Counted from the first letter of the stretch, positions 20,455 to 29,227 are shown. The stretch is DNA of 64,000 nucleotides from DASXKD01 sp963762735 (GCA_963762735.1 CAVXMG010000021.1:186001-250000); one strand, 5' to 3'. Translations and numbers: made by a program. Notes: a model not told the origin generated them from the sequence alone.

Positions 20455-21495
20455 TCAGCCGTGACTGGTGAGCATGCGCACCACGGCGCGCTCCGCCGCC
20501 CCCCGGGTGGCGAGGTCCCCGAACTCTGAGTTCCGGCCGAGGTCACGCAGCGCCGGGGCGATCGTAATGTCCGATTCGTAGAGTTCGATCACGCGCGGGT
20601 CGATGTAGGAGGCGCGCGCCACCGCCGGCGTGTTGCCCAGGTAGCCCGCGACCTCGGCGACGGCCCGGGCAATGGCCCGCTTGCGTGCGGCCGCGGTGCC
20701 CGCGGCATGCTCGGACACCGCCAGGCCCACGGCGGCCAGCACCGTGGCATGCCAGGTGCGGAAGTCCTTGGCGGTGAACTCTCCGCCGGAGATCTCGCCC
20801 AGGTAAGCGTTGATGTCGGCCGCTGTCACGTCGTGCCAGGCCCGGCCGGACCAGTAGCCGAAGAGGCCATCCCCGCCGCTTTTGCGCCGCCGCAGGCTGA
20901 CCACCACCGCCTGGACCTCGGCATCCACCACGGCCTGCTCACGGTGCTTGGCGCCCTTGGCGAGGTAGTCGAAGACCAGTTCGCCGCGGCGGCAGGTCAC
21001 GTGCTCGCGGCGGATGGTGGCGATGCCGAAGGTGCCGTTCTCCGCCGCGTACTCCTCGCCGCCGGGCCGGAAGAAGCCAAGGTCGATCAGCCGGACCGCC
21101 GCGGCCAGGACCCGCTCCCGCCGCAGGCCGCGCCCGGCCAGGTGCCCGCTGACCGTGTCCCGCAGTCGCGGCAGCACGCGGCCGAACTCCAGTACCCGGT
21201 CGTGCTTGCGCCGGTCCCGCCGCTCCCGCCACAGGTCGTGGTAGCGGTACTGGCGCCGTCCGGCGGCGTCGGTGCCCATCGCCTGGATGTGCCCTCCTGG
21301 CTCGGCGCAGATCCAGACGTCCTCCCAGGCAGGAGGGATCACCAGGGCCTTGATGCGAGCTAGGGTCGCTGGGTCGCGTACCGGCACGTCGCCGGTGCCC
21401 AGATAGCGGAACCCGCGGCCGCAGCGCCGGCGCCGGATCCCCGGCCCCTCCGGGTTACTGCGCCGCAACCGTATCGCCGGGTCAGCGGAGCCCAT
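20455..21495 (-). CDS. DNA topoisomerase IB (poxvirus-like)
   Basis: This 346-residue enzyme of the bacterial/poxviral topoisomerase IB family relaxes supercoils through a 3'-phosphotyrosyl intermediate. The N-terminal domain has RIKALVIPPAWEDVWIC and the Arg/Lys-rich YHDLWRERRDRRKHDRVLEF. The catalytic domain has GTFGIATIRREHV, then FTAKDFRTWHATVLAA with the active-site Arg/His region, and the nucleophile Tyr297 in SYIDPRVIELYES. All catalytic residues appear present and the length is normal. It is divergent from the small hydrophobic gene at 21608. Confidence 0.93.
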   Translation of the reverse strand: MGSADPAIRLRRSNPEGPGIRRRRCGRGFRYLGTGDVPVRDPATLARIKALVIPPAWEDVWICAEPGGHIQAMGTDAAGRRQYRYHDLWRERRDRRKHDRVLEFGRVLPRLRDTVSGHLAGRGLRRERVLAAAVRLIDLGFFRPGGEEYAAENGTFGIATIRREHVTCRRGELVFDYLAKGAKHREQAVVDAEVQAVVVSLRRRKSGGDGLFGYWSGRAWHDVTAADINAYLGEISGGEFTAKDFRTWHATVLAAVGLAVSEHAAGTAAARKRAIARAVAEVAGYLGNTPAVARASYIDPRVIELYESDITIAPALRDLGRNSEFGDLATRGAAERAVVRMLTSHG

Positions 21496-21607
21496 GCCGC
21501 GCCGCCTTCATCGGAACACCTCGTTATCTCCACCCGGCCTGCTGCCGGACAGCGTTTGTTTTCCGCAGGAGGGGCAGAAGAAACGTGCCAATCGAAAGGA
21601 GCTTGCC

Positions 21608-21778
21608 GTGCTGCTCATCATCGCGGTCCTGCTGCTGGCCCTGATCCTGTTCGGTGTCGGGTTCGCGGTCCACGTGCTGTGGTGGATCGCGCTCATCGTG
21701 CTAGCCCTCTGGCTGCTCGGATTCCTGTTCCGCGCGGCCGAAGGCGCCGGTTCACGACGCCGCTGGTACAGGTGGTAG
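21608..21778 (+). CDS. Small hydrophobic protein (56 aa)
   Basis: This very short membrane protein has two hydrophobic segments (LLIIAVLLLALILFGVGFAV and WWIALIVLALWLLGFLF) and a basic end, RRRWYRW. Proteins of almost identical layout are common in actinomycetes and are annotated as hydrophobic protein; the role is unknown. The frame extends upstream to 21494, but GTG 21608 has AAAGGAG about 6 bases before it and gives the typical length. A strong terminator follows. Confidence 0.75.
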   Translation: MLLIIAVLLLALILFGVGFAVHVLWWIALIVLALWLLGFLFRAAEGAGSRRRWYRW

Positions 21779-21800
21779 CGGGGTTTTCTGATAGCTGGAC

Positions 21801-21834
21801 GGGCTGCCGGTGCGCTTCGCCGCACCGGCAGCCC
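21801..21834 (+). terminator. Perfect 14-bp hairpin terminator
   Basis: GGGCTGCCGGTGCG (21801-21814) pairs exactly with CGCACCGGCAGCCC (21821-21834) across a 6-base loop. TTGCCTTT follows. It closes the 21608 gene and faces the end of the convergent minus-strand gene at 21910. Confidence 0.85.
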
Positions 21835-21909
21835 TTGCCTTTGCGGACATGCCCGGATCGGCGCGGGCTCCCGCCCCGTTCTCCCGCTGCCCGGTCAGGG
21901 CCGCCTGCG

Positions 21910-22233
21910 TCAGCGGCCGACCGCGCGGGCCAGTTGCGCCTTGCTCATCGACGAGCGGCCCTTCACGCCACGGCGCCGTGCCTCCGCGTAGAGCTGGGCC
22001 TTGGTCGGGCCGCCGGCGCCGCGATGCGAGCGCTGCCCGCCGCGGCGCGCGGACGAGATGTCCTGCGTGGAGGACCGGCTGGCGGTCTTGGCCTCCCCCG
22101 AGCGAGCCCGCTCCTTGTTGACCGTGCGCGCCGCGATCTCCTCGGCCCTGCCGGTGCTCTCACCGCGCTTCTTGGCGCTCTGCTTGATGTGCTCGTACTG
22201 CCGCTCGCGCTTGGGACTTGATCCCCGTGGCAT
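21910..22233 (-). CDS. Rho-N/SAP-like small basic protein
   Basis: This 107-residue, strongly basic protein has a flexible Lys/Arg/Ser-rich N-terminal half (KRERQYEHIKQSAKKRG). At the end is a compact helix-extended-loop-helix unit, TKAQLYAEARRRGVKGRSSM then SKAQLARAV, resembling the Rho N-terminal/SAP nucleic-acid-binding fold. Streptomyces homologues are often annotated as plasmid stabilisation proteins without proof. DNA or RNA binding is the likely activity. A second protein with the same C-terminal unit is encoded at 43875-44144. Both have SigB-like promoter candidates. Confidence 0.75.
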   Translation of the reverse strand: MPRGSSPKRERQYEHIKQSAKKRGESTGRAEEIAARTVNKERARSGEAKTASRSSTQDISSARRGGQRSHRGAGGPTKAQLYAEARRRGVKGRSSMSKAQLARAVGR

Positions 22234-22293
22234 GAACCTCCACCTCCCGGCTGCCGGGACCGGCGCTCTCGCGCCAGCCAGTGGGCAGGCCCA

Positions 22294-22318
22294 CTACCCG
22301 GGCGGCCGCCGTCCAATC
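22294..22318 (-). promoter_or_regulatory. SigB-like promoter candidate (GATT-N15-GGGTAG)
   Basis: On the minus strand GATT (22318-22315) and GGGTAG (22299-22294) are 15 bases apart, 60 bases before the Rho-N-like gene. It overlaps the 3' end of the sigma-factor gene (stop at 22323). Confidence 0.45.
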
Positions 22319-22322
22319 CGGT

Positions 22323-23195
22323 CTAGCCGGACTGGGCGGCCGCCGGGCCGACCGCCCGGCGGCGTGGCTGGGGCACGCGCGGCCGGGCGGTGCCTGCGGT
22401 GAGGGCGTCGCGGAGGCTGGTGAGCGCCACGTCGAGCAGCCGGGAGACGTGCATCTGGGAGATGCCGAGGCGCTCGCCTATCTCGGCCTGAGTCATGTTG
22501 CCGTAGAAGCGCATCGCGAGGATGTGCTGCTGGCGCTCCGGCAGGCCGGACCAGTGTGCCCACAGCGCGTCGCTGTCAAGGGCACGCTCGATGCCCGGGT
22601 CGTCCTCGCCCAGGAGTTCGCCGAAGGTCGCCGCTTCGTCTTCGGCGGAAACCGGGGCGTCCAGGTAGTAGGGGCGGAAGGCCATCTCGGCCCGCTCGGC
22701 TTCACGAAACTCCGCCAGGCTGAGGCCCGCGGCCTCGGCGATTTCCTCGTCGCCGGGTGGCCGGCTCAGTTGCTGCGTCAGCATGGCCCTGGTATCCCGG
22801 ACCATGAGCATGTGTTCCTGGCTGGCTCGGTAGACCCGCACCTGCCATCTCTTATCCCGGAAATGACGCTTGAGTTCTCCGCTCACGTATGGCTGGGCGT
22901 AGGCGATCAGGCCGGATCCCAGCTCCAGATCGAAGTGGCTGATCGCTTTGAGCAAGCCCAGGTACCCCACCTGCATCAGGTCTTCTACAGGCTCGGGACT
23001 GTCGCGGTACCGGCGCACGGCAGCCTTCACGAGGAACTCGTAGCGGCGAACCAGCACCTCGTACGCCGCCGCACGCCGGTCAGAAGTTACCGGCAGCGAC
23101 TGAACCAGTTCGATAAGGTCCGCATCGCTGGCATCGGCCGGCACCCCGGCCAGTGACGGCGGCGGCTGGGTGCGGCGGCGGCGCGCATCGGCCAT
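22323..23195 (-). CDS. SigB/SigF-type general stress sigma factor
   Basis: This 290-residue group 3 sigma factor of the SigB/F/G family directs RNA polymerase to general-stress promoters. Region 2 is clear (RRYEFLVKAAVRRYRDSPEP, then VEDLMQVGYLGLLKAISHFD). Region 3 is marked by SRPPGDEEIAEAAGLSLAEF, and region 4 by LPERQQHILAMRFYGNMTQA followed by the helix-turn-helix EIGERLGISQMHVSRLL. No anti-sigma gene lies next to it, although several partner-switching genes lie elsewhere in the window. A GATT-N14-GGGTAG site 105 bases upstream suggests autoregulation. It is the obvious candidate for recognising the GGGTAG promoters. Confidence 0.9.
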   Translation of the reverse strand: MADARRRRTQPPPSLAGVPADASDADLIELVQSLPVTSDRRAAAYEVLVRRYEFLVKAAVRRYRDSPEPVEDLMQVGYLGLLKAISHFDLELGSGLIAYAQPYVSGELKRHFRDKRWQVRVYRASQEHMLMVRDTRAMLTQQLSRPPGDEEIAEAAGLSLAEFREAERAEMAFRPYYLDAPVSAEDEAATFGELLGEDDPGIERALDSDALWAHWSGLPERQQHILAMRFYGNMTQAEIGERLGISQMHVSRLLDVALTSLRDALTAGTARPRVPQPRRRAVGPAAAQSG

Positions 23196-23300
23196 GAGTG
23201 ACTCGCTTTCACAACTCGCACCGCGCCCCCGAGCGACCGAAGAAACGGCAAGAGCCAGCCCGCAGCGGCGCGGCTGACTCTTTAACCGGCGTGACAGCCT

Positions 23301-23324
23301 CTACCCCCTGGAAGCCGTTCAATC
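23301..23324 (-). promoter_or_regulatory. SigB-like promoter candidate of the sigma factor gene (GATT-N14-GGGTAG)
   Basis: On the minus strand GATT (23324-23321) and GGGTAG (23306-23301) are 14 bases apart, leaving a leader of about 100 bases before ATG 23195. SigB-family genes are often autoregulated. The -35 is the weaker form. Confidence 0.45.
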
Positions 23325-23460
23325 CCCGGCTTTCGCACAACCGGGCACGGCAGGCCGGCATATCCGGCGCACGCTGGGTAACAAGTGATCGATCATTAAC
23401 TGCCAGAGGGGGCGCCGTGTCCGCAGCCCCGCGGAATCCAAACGTGATCAGCTATCACCC

Positions 23461-24384
23461 ATGAACATCGCCATCACCCTCATCGCGGCGATGCTCGCGG
23501 GTACCGGCTTCGTCCTCCAGCAACACGCGGCGGAGCAGGCTCCGCAGTCGTATTTCCTGCGCTTGCGGCTGATCACCACGCTGCTGCACCGGCCACGGTG
23601 GCTCGCTGGTGTGGCGGTGATGGCCGCGGGGCAACTGCTCTCGGCGTGGGCCATCGGCCATATCACGCTCTCCCTCGCCGAGCCGCTGCTGACCAGCAGC
23701 CTGATCTTCGCGCTGGCGCTCGCCGTCCCGCTGGCCGGCCAGCGGCTGCAGCCGGCCGAGATACTCGGTGCGGGGCTGCTAATCGCGGGCGTGGCCGCGC
23801 TGGCGGTCGCACGGTCATCCGGTCCGCCCGCCGAATCCTTCGGCTCCTTCGCCGCGTGGCCCGCCGCCGCGGGGATCGCGGCGGTCGCCGGGGCGTTCCT
23901 GCTGGCCGGGCTGCGCCGCACCGGGCAGCAGCGGGCCACCCTGACCGGCACCGCCGCCGGCCTGATGTTCGGCATCGCCGATGCACTGACCAGGCAGACC
24001 ATGCAGACCCTGGACAACCACTCGTTGGTCGCGCTGCTGACCGGTTGGCCCGGCTACGCCCTCGCGGTGGCGAGCCTGGCGGGCTTCTGGCTGATGGAGA
24101 GCGCGTTCAACGCGGCGCCGCTGCATGCGTCGCTGCCGGCCATCACGGCGGCCGAGCCGGTCGCCGGGATGCTCCTGGGTGTCGTGGTCTTCGGGGACGT
24201 CATCCACCTCTCGCCGGGCATGCTGTTGCTGCAGGGAGGGGGGCTCGCCGCCCTGGTCCTCGGCGTGATCCTGGTCGCCCGCGCCCCGGTCCTCAGCCGG
24301 CTCGGGCGCCCGGTGACTCCCCGGCTGGTGCGGCAGCCCGGGCCGCGCCGTGTGCCACCCGGGCATACCGGCACGGCCGTTTAG
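23461..24384 (+). CDS. DMT/EamA-like membrane transporter
   Basis: This 307-residue polytopic membrane protein has nine or ten hydrophobic segments in two halves, the pattern of drug/metabolite transporters. Visible are the start IAITLIAAMLAGTGFVLQQH, an early ITLSLAEPLLTSSLIFALAL, and the second-half AAPLHASLPAITAAEPVAGM, which mirrors the first-half SLAEPLL motif. The C-terminal tail is basic and cytoplasmic. The substrate is unknown. No strong ribosome site precedes ATG 23461; a palindrome TGATCGATCA lies at 23388-23397 in the upstream region. It converges with the phosphatase gene, separated by only 16 bases. Confidence 0.8.
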   Translation: MNIAITLIAAMLAGTGFVLQQHAAEQAPQSYFLRLRLITTLLHRPRWLAGVAVMAAGQLLSAWAIGHITLSLAEPLLTSSLIFALALAVPLAGQRLQPAEILGAGLLIAGVAALAVARSSGPPAESFGSFAAWPAAAGIAAVAGAFLLAGLRRTGQQRATLTGTAAGLMFGIADALTRQTMQTLDNHSLVALLTGWPGYALAVASLAGFWLMESAFNAAPLHASLPAITAAEPVAGMLLGVVVFGDVIHLSPGMLLLQGGGLAALVLGVILVARAPVLSRLGRPVTPRLVRQPGPRRVPPGHTGTAV

Positions 24385-24400
24385 CAGGAGCGCCCCCGGG

Positions 24401-25630
24401 TCACTCGCCAGGGACGCCCGGCGGCAGGCGCCGCAACGTGAGCAGCGCGACGTCGTCCCGAGCGGGCACGCCGCCTACCAGGGCGCCCATGACTGAGGCG
24501 CACACCTCCTCCGGAGGTTTCGCCACCACCACGCCGCACAGCCGGGCCAGGCCCTCGTCGAGGGGGCGCTCCCGCCGCTCCACCAGCCCGTCGGTGTATA
24601 GGCAAAGCACCGCTCCGTGCGCGATCTTCACCGTGGTCACCTGCCGTCGCGCTCGCGGATCCACGCCGATCATGAGACCGCCCGCCATGTCCACCAGGCT
24701 CCCGGCCTCCCCGGGCCCGGCCACCACCGGGGGAAGGTGGCCCGCCGAGGCGATGCGCACCCGGTCCAGTACGGGATCGACCACCGCGTACAACACGGTA
24801 GCCAGCGCTCCCGGCTCGAAATGATGCATCTTGCGATCCAGCCGGTCCAGGACGTCGGCCGGGTCGGTGGTTTCCAGGGCATAGGCACGCAGCGCGCTGC
24901 GCATCCGCCCCATGACGACGGCCGCCTGCAGGCCCGAGCCAGCCACGTCGCCGATGACCACACCCAGTTCCCCGGACGGCAGGCCGAACACGTCGTACCA
25001 GTCGCCGCCCACGGCGCCACTGCCTGGCACGTACCGGGCAGCGATCTGCAGCCCGGGCGCCGTCGGCAGCGCGGACGGCAGCAGGCTCCGTTGCAGCGCG
25101 GCCGCCGCGATCCGATCATCGGCGGACCGCAGCGATTGCACGGCGAGGGCCGCCCGGTCGGCGGCAAGCTGGAGCAGGCTGGCGTCATCGCCGGTGAACC
25201 TGCGTGGCGTCAGCGACCCGACGTGCAGTACCCCGATCACCTTCCCATTGGCCATCAGCGGCACGCCCAGCAGGGAGCGGATGCCCTTTTCCATCAGGAT
25301 CGGGTTAAGCACCGTGGTGTGATCCACGTGATCGAGGATCACCGGCCCGCCGCTGGCGGCCACGCGGCCCGCGAAGCCCCGGCCTACCGGGATCCGCACC
25401 CCCTGGCTTACCTCCTCCTCCAGCCCCGCCGCCGCGGCCGCCACCAATTGCCCCGCTGGCGAGTCCAGCAACAGCAGTGCAGCGGTGTCGGCGCGCAGGA
25501 TGCCCCTCGCGCGGTCGAGCAGTACCGGCAGAAAATCATGATCGTCAAGCCGGGACAGCGCCGCATCGGTGATCGACTGGAGGTCACGGAGCCTGCCCTG
25601 CGCCTCGCCAGCGGCGGCGTGCACTGTCAT
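24401..25630 (-). CDS. GAF-domain PP2C/SpoIIE-type phosphatase (RsbU-like)
   Basis: This 409-residue regulator has an N-terminal GAF sensor domain (about residues 20-165, with RIPVGRGFAGRVAASGGPVI and RSLLGVPLMANGKVIGVLHV). It continues into a SpoIIE/RsbU-type serine phosphatase domain (about 175-400). Phosphatase metal-site motifs are visible: GGDWYDVFGL, VIGDVAGSGLQAA, LYTDGLVERR and ARDDVALLTL. In partner switching such enzymes dephosphorylate STAS anti-anti-sigma proteins, freeing a SigB-type sigma factor. The STAS partners could be those at 58124 or 63076. It stands alone, divergent from DUF4235. Confidence 0.9.
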   Translation of the reverse strand: MTVHAAAGEAQGRLRDLQSITDAALSRLDDHDFLPVLLDRARGILRADTAALLLLDSPAGQLVAAAAAGLEEEVSQGVRIPVGRGFAGRVAASGGPVILDHVDHTTVLNPILMEKGIRSLLGVPLMANGKVIGVLHVGSLTPRRFTGDDASLLQLAADRAALAVQSLRSADDRIAAAALQRSLLPSALPTAPGLQIAARYVPGSGAVGGDWYDVFGLPSGELGVVIGDVAGSGLQAAVVMGRMRSALRAYALETTDPADVLDRLDRKMHHFEPGALATVLYAVVDPVLDRVRIASAGHLPPVVAGPGEAGSLVDMAGGLMIGVDPRARRQVTTVKIAHGAVLCLYTDGLVERRERPLDEGLARLCGVVVAKPPEEVCASVMGALVGGVPARDDVALLTLRRLPPGVPGE

Positions 25631-25706
25631 CTCGATGCCACCACCCCGAGTGAGCCCTTCGGCGTCTACCCCGGAGCACGGCCCGGAGGCGACCCGTAAT
25701 AAACGA

Positions 25707-25736
25707 GGCCGGCCACGAAAGAACTCGCGGCCGGCC
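25707..25736. repeat. Inverted repeat GGCCGGCC in divergent region
   Basis: GGCCGGCC at 25707-25714 and 25729-25736 is separated by 14 bases; each arm is itself palindromic. It lies 77 bases upstream of the phosphatase gene (minus strand) and 143 bases before the DUF4235 gene. It may be a hairpin or an operator. Confidence 0.4.
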
Positions 25737-25787
25737 AGGACAACTAACCCGATTCTACCCGCGCGCCGCGCCCTCCCACGGCGGTGC

Positions 25788-25812
25788 GTTAAGAGCCCGG
25801 CTATCCGGGTAG
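25788..25812 (+). promoter_or_regulatory. SigB-like promoter (GTTAAG-N13-GGGTAG)
   Basis: GTTAAG (25788-25793) and GGGTAG (25807-25812) are 13 bases apart, and the -10 ends 66 bases before DUF4235. Exactly the same hexamer pair and spacing occurs at 37356-37380 and 45721-45745. Confidence 0.6.
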
Positions 25813-25878
25813 CCAGCGGGCAACGAAAAGAAAGCGCGGCACAGGCGAGGCGGCCGCCATAGGCGGGAAGGCGAGGAG

Positions 25879-26172
25879 ATGGCCAAGCTGATCTACCGGC
25901 CGCTCAGCATGCTGATCAGCATCGCAGGCGGCATTCTGGCGAGCGCGATCTTCAAGAGGATCTGGAAGCTCGTCCCCGGTGAGGACGAGGCGCCCAAGGC
26001 GACCGACGCCGGCAAGGGCTGGCCGGAGATCCTGACCGCCGCCGCGCTCCAAGGTGCGATCTTCGCCGTGGTCACGGCCTCGGTGGAGCGCCTCGCCGCG
26101 GCAGGCACCCGGTCACTGACCGGGACCTGGCCAGGCGACGACAGCGACGTAAAAAAAGAACAGAAGGCGTAA
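25879..26172 (+). CDS. DUF4235 small membrane protein
   Basis: This 97-residue actinobacterial DUF4235 protein starts LIYRPLSMLISIAGGILASA followed by FKRIWKLVPGEDEAPKATDA. A second hydrophobic helix is at about residues 58-76 (LQGAIFAVVTASVERL), and the tail is charged. The function is unknown. GAGGAG directly precedes ATG 25879. The YihY gene begins 2 bases after the stop, so the two form an operon, probably from the GTTAAG-GGGTAG promoter. Confidence 0.85.
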   Translation: MAKLIYRPLSMLISIAGGILASAIFKRIWKLVPGEDEAPKATDAGKGWPEILTAAALQGAIFAVVTASVERLAAAGTRSLTGTWPGDDSDVKKEQKA

Positions 26173-26174
26173 TT

Positions 26175-27182
26175 ATGACGGAACCGGACACGGCGCACGA
26201 CGCCGCGGCGCCGGACACGGCCCAGCGTGATCTCCCCGGCAAACCGACCGACCTGGGCCACGGCTCGTGGTGGGCCGCGGGCCGCCGGACGGTGGCGGAG
26301 TTCAAGAACGACTTCCTGCAGGACCGGGCCGCAGCGCTGACCTACTACAGTGTCCAGGCCATCTTCCCCGGCATCCTGGTGCTGGTGTCCCTGCTTGGCC
26401 TGTTCGGCAGGTCGGCCACCGAGCCGCTGATCAGCAATGTGGCCAGCATGGTGCCAAGTACCGCACGGACGATCCTGCTCGATGCGGTGAAACAGCTGCA
26501 GCATCCTCACTCTGCCGCGGGCGTGCTCACCATCGTCGGGATACTTCTCGCGCTGTGGTCGACGTCGAGCTACGTGGCGGCGTTCATGCGCGCGGCCAAT
26601 GCTATCTACGACGTGCCCGAGGGCAGGCCGGCCTGGAAGACGCTGCCGCTCCGCCTCGGCGTGACCGTGCTGCTCATGGTGTTGCTCGTCGCCTCCGCCG
26701 CGATCGTCGTGGTCACCGGTTCGCTGGCCAGGCACGTCGGCCAGGTGCTCCACATCGGCTCGGCCGCGGTCACCACGTGGGACATCGCCAAATGGCCGGT
26801 GCTGGTGATCCTGGTCTGCCTCATGGTTGCCGTGCTGTACTGGGCCAGCCCGAACGCCAAGCAGGGGCTGCGCTGGATCATCCCCGGCGCCGTGATCGCC
26901 ATCGGCGCCTGGCTGGCCGCCTCGGGGCTGTTCGCCCTGTACGTGGCCAACTTCAGCCACTACAACAAGGTGTACGGCAGCATCGCCGGCCTGATCATCT
27001 TCCTGATCTGGCTGTGGCTCACCAACACCGCGATTCTGTTCGGCGCCGAGTTCAACGCGGAACTGGAGCGCGGCCGGGCCATCGCCGCGGGTGCCCCGCC
27101 TGGCACCGAGCCCTTCGTGGAGATGAGGGACACGCGCAAGCTGCGCCGCGGCGGCCGACGCGCCAAGAGGTCAGCGGCATAG
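26175..27182 (+). CDS. YihY/BrkB family membrane protein
   Basis: This 335-residue protein of the YihY/BrkB family has six hydrophobic helices flanked by a polar N-terminus and a basic C-terminal tail. Family markers include AALTYYSVQAIFPGILVLVS, SSYVAAFMRAANAIYD, WPVLVILVCLMVAVLYWASP, and GSIAGLIIFLIWLWLTNTAI followed by ILFGAEFNAELERGR. Members were once misnamed ribonuclease BN; the real role is unclear. It is the full-length paralogue of the truncated gene at the window start and lies in an operon with DUF4235. Confidence 0.9.
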   Translation: MTEPDTAHDAAAPDTAQRDLPGKPTDLGHGSWWAAGRRTVAEFKNDFLQDRAAALTYYSVQAIFPGILVLVSLLGLFGRSATEPLISNVASMVPSTARTILLDAVKQLQHPHSAAGVLTIVGILLALWSTSSYVAAFMRAANAIYDVPEGRPAWKTLPLRLGVTVLLMVLLVASAAIVVVTGSLARHVGQVLHIGSAAVTTWDIAKWPVLVILVCLMVAVLYWASPNAKQGLRWIIPGAVIAIGAWLAASGLFALYVANFSHYNKVYGSIAGLIIFLIWLWLTNTAILFGAEFNAELERGRAIAAGAPPGTEPFVEMRDTRKLRRGGRRAKRSAA

Positions 27183-27222
27183 CCGCCGGCCGGGCCGGCG
27201 CGGAGCAACCCGGCACCGCAAC

Positions 27223-27261
27223 GCAAGGCAGCCCCCCGGAACCTCCGGGGGGCTGCCTTGC
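27223..27261. terminator. Strong 18-bp perfect hairpin between convergent genes
   Basis: GCAAGGCAGCCCCCCGGA (27223-27240) pairs exactly with TCCGGGGGGCTGCCTTGC (27244-27261) over a 3-base loop. It lies between the ends of the YihY gene (27182, +) and the poxB-like gene (27271, -), so it can serve both. Confidence 0.9.
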
Positions 27262-27270
27262 ACGTGCGGA

Positions 27271-29037
27271 TCAATTCTTGAGCTGTTCGATCTTGTCCCG
27301 GAACAGGGTGGTGGCGATGGTGGCCTTGCGCGGCTGGCCGTGCAGGAACGCCTCGGCGAACTTCTTGGCCTGCTGGTACTCCACCTTGCCAGGCAGCGGT
27401 GGCTCGTCCGGGTTGACGTTGACGTCGATCAGCGCCGGGCCGTTGTGGGCCAGGCCGCGCTCGATCGCCGTGCGCACGTCCGCGGCCTTCTCCACCTTGA
27501 TGCCGAAGGCGCCGTTAGCGGTCGCGATGGCGGCGTAGTCCACGAACGGTTCCGGGTACCGCACGCCGTGCTCGGGATAGCCGAGCACCATCTGCTCCCA
27601 GAGGATCTGGCCGAGCGAGTTGTTGTTGTTGATCACGACCTTGACCGGCAGGTCGTGCTTGATGGCGGTGATGAACTCGGCCATCAGCATCGCGAACCCG
27701 CCGTCGCCGACGTAGGCGATCACCTGCCGCCCGGGGAAGGCGTGCTGGATGCCGATCGCGTACGGCATCCCAGGTGCCATCGTGGCCAGGTTGCCGGACA
27801 GGAAGAACTCACGGCCGCCGCGGATCTGCCAGTGCCGCGCCGCCCAGGTCGCGATCGTCCCGCTGTCACAGGTCAGCACGGCGTCATCGGCGGCCAGTTC
27901 GTCCAGCACGCCCACCACGTACTGCGGGGCGATCGGGTCCCTGCCCGCATCCTGCTGGGCGGCCATGTGCTCGCGCCAGCGCTGCATCCGCTTCTGGCAC
28001 TTCTCCAGGAACGAGTTATCTGTGCGCCGCTTCAGCATCGGCAGCAGTGCCTGCAGGGCCTGCTTCGCGTCGCCGACGACCGGCACCTCGGTGGCGATCC
28101 TGCCACCGGCCCGGGCCGGGTCCGCCTCGATCTGCGCGACCCGGACCTTGCCCGGGGCGGGCAGGTGCTTGGTGTAGGGGAAGTTCGTGCCCACCAGGAA
28201 CAGGGTGTCGATCTCCTCCATCAGTTCCTCGGACGGCCGGGTGCCGAGCAGGCCGATGCCGCCGGTGGTGTACGGCGAGTCGTCGGGCACGCAGGCCTTC
28301 CCGGACAGCGTCTTGACGATCGGGGCGCCGAGCATCTCCGCCACCGCCAGCAGTTCGTCCCGGGCGTGCCGGGCGCCGGCACCGGCCAGGATGGCCACCT
28401 TCTCGCCGTCGGCCAGCAGGCTCGCTATCGCCTGCAGGTCCTCGTCCCGCGGGCGGCCGGGCGCCTGGAGCATGACCGGCGCGGTGTGCGGCGGCCGGGC
28501 CGGGGCCACGTGCTGCCAGGGATCGGCGTCGGCGTCGGCCACCTGGATGTCGTTGGGCACCGTGATGTGCGCGACCCCGCGCCTGGCGTAGGCCGTCCGG
28601 ATCGCGTTGTCCACCACCGACGGCAACTGTGCCGGGTTGTAGATCATCTGGTCGTACTCGGCTACGTCGGCGTAGAGCTTGTCCAGGTTGACCTCCTGCT
28701 GGTAGCCGGTGCCCAGCAGCGCGGTCTCCTGCATGCCGGTGATGGCGAGCACCGGCATGTGGTCGAGCTTGGCGTCGTAGAGGCCGTTCAGCAGGTGGAT
28801 GCCGCCTGGCCCGGACGTCGCCAGGCACACGCCGATCTTGCCGGTCGCCTTGGCGTGCGCGGTCGCCATGAACGCCGCAGCCTCCTCGTGGTGCACCAGC
28901 ACGAACCTGATCCGGTCCTGATGCCTGCGCAGGCCCTCCATGAGCCCGTTGATGCCGTCTCCCGGCAGGCCGAACACGGTGTCCACGCCCCAGTCCGCCA
29001 GGCGTTCTATCAGTGCCTCCGATGCGATCTGACCCAC
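27271..29037 (-). CDS. poxB: Pyruvate oxidase/dehydrogenase (quinone), PoxB-like TPP enzyme
   Basis: This 588-residue thiamine-diphosphate enzyme is related to PoxB, which oxidises pyruvate to acetate and CO2 and passes electrons to quinone at the membrane. The N-terminal PYR domain has DTVFGLPGDGINGLMEGLRR and the Glu-containing VLVHHEEAAAFMA. The TPP-binding domain has YVGDGGFAMLMAEFITAIKH followed by VVINNNNSLGQI. Length and domain order are normal. The frame is open to 29607; I chose GTG 29037, which has GGGAGG 6 bases upstream and sits just before the conserved start. Other TPP enzymes of this superfamily remain possible. Confidence 0.87.
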   Translation of the reverse strand: MGQIASEALIERLADWGVDTVFGLPGDGINGLMEGLRRHQDRIRFVLVHHEEAAAFMATAHAKATGKIGVCLATSGPGGIHLLNGLYDAKLDHMPVLAITGMQETALLGTGYQQEVNLDKLYADVAEYDQMIYNPAQLPSVVDNAIRTAYARRGVAHITVPNDIQVADADADPWQHVAPARPPHTAPVMLQAPGRPRDEDLQAIASLLADGEKVAILAGAGARHARDELLAVAEMLGAPIVKTLSGKACVPDDSPYTTGGIGLLGTRPSEELMEEIDTLFLVGTNFPYTKHLPAPGKVRVAQIEADPARAGGRIATEVPVVGDAKQALQALLPMLKRRTDNSFLEKCQKRMQRWREHMAAQQDAGRDPIAPQYVVGVLDELAADDAVLTCDSGTIATWAARHWQIRGGREFFLSGNLATMAPGMPYAIGIQHAFPGRQVIAYVGDGGFAMLMAEFITAIKHDLPVKVVINNNNSLGQILWEQMVLGYPEHGVRYPEPFVDYAAIATANGAFGIKVEKAADVRTAIERGLAHNGPALIDVNVNPDEPPLPGKVEYQQAKKFAEAFLHGQPRKATIATTLFRDKIEQLKN

Positions 29038-29167
29038 AACGGGCCTCCCGTCACTGTCTGCTGTCGTTTCATTCACGCTGTAAAGGCGTAGGTCAGACAG
29101 CCACTGTCCAGCAGGGATCGGCGCAAACATGCCCGTCAGGGGAACCTGGGGGCCGGGCCGACGGGCA

Positions 29168-29191
29168 GTTTGGGATCGGCTGGGCGGGAAG
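29168..29191 (+). promoter_or_regulatory. SigB-like promoter candidate of the Mrp operon (GTTT-N14-GGGAAG)
   Basis: GTTT (29168-29171) and GGGAAG (29186-29191) are 14 bases apart; the -10 ends 36 bases before mrpE. The form is identical to the one before the hemerythrin gene. Confidence 0.45.
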
Positions 29192-29227
29192 AGCAAGGGC
29201 ATGCCGACGCAGCCAAGGAGAACGGGC

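Noticed and set aside
19604..25820. Similar sequence GGCTATCCGGGWAGCCAGC at about 19607 and 25800 as a repeat family
   Set aside because: There are only two copies with a mismatch. The second overlaps a promoter, so the similarity may be chance or part of promoter structure; too little to call a repeat.
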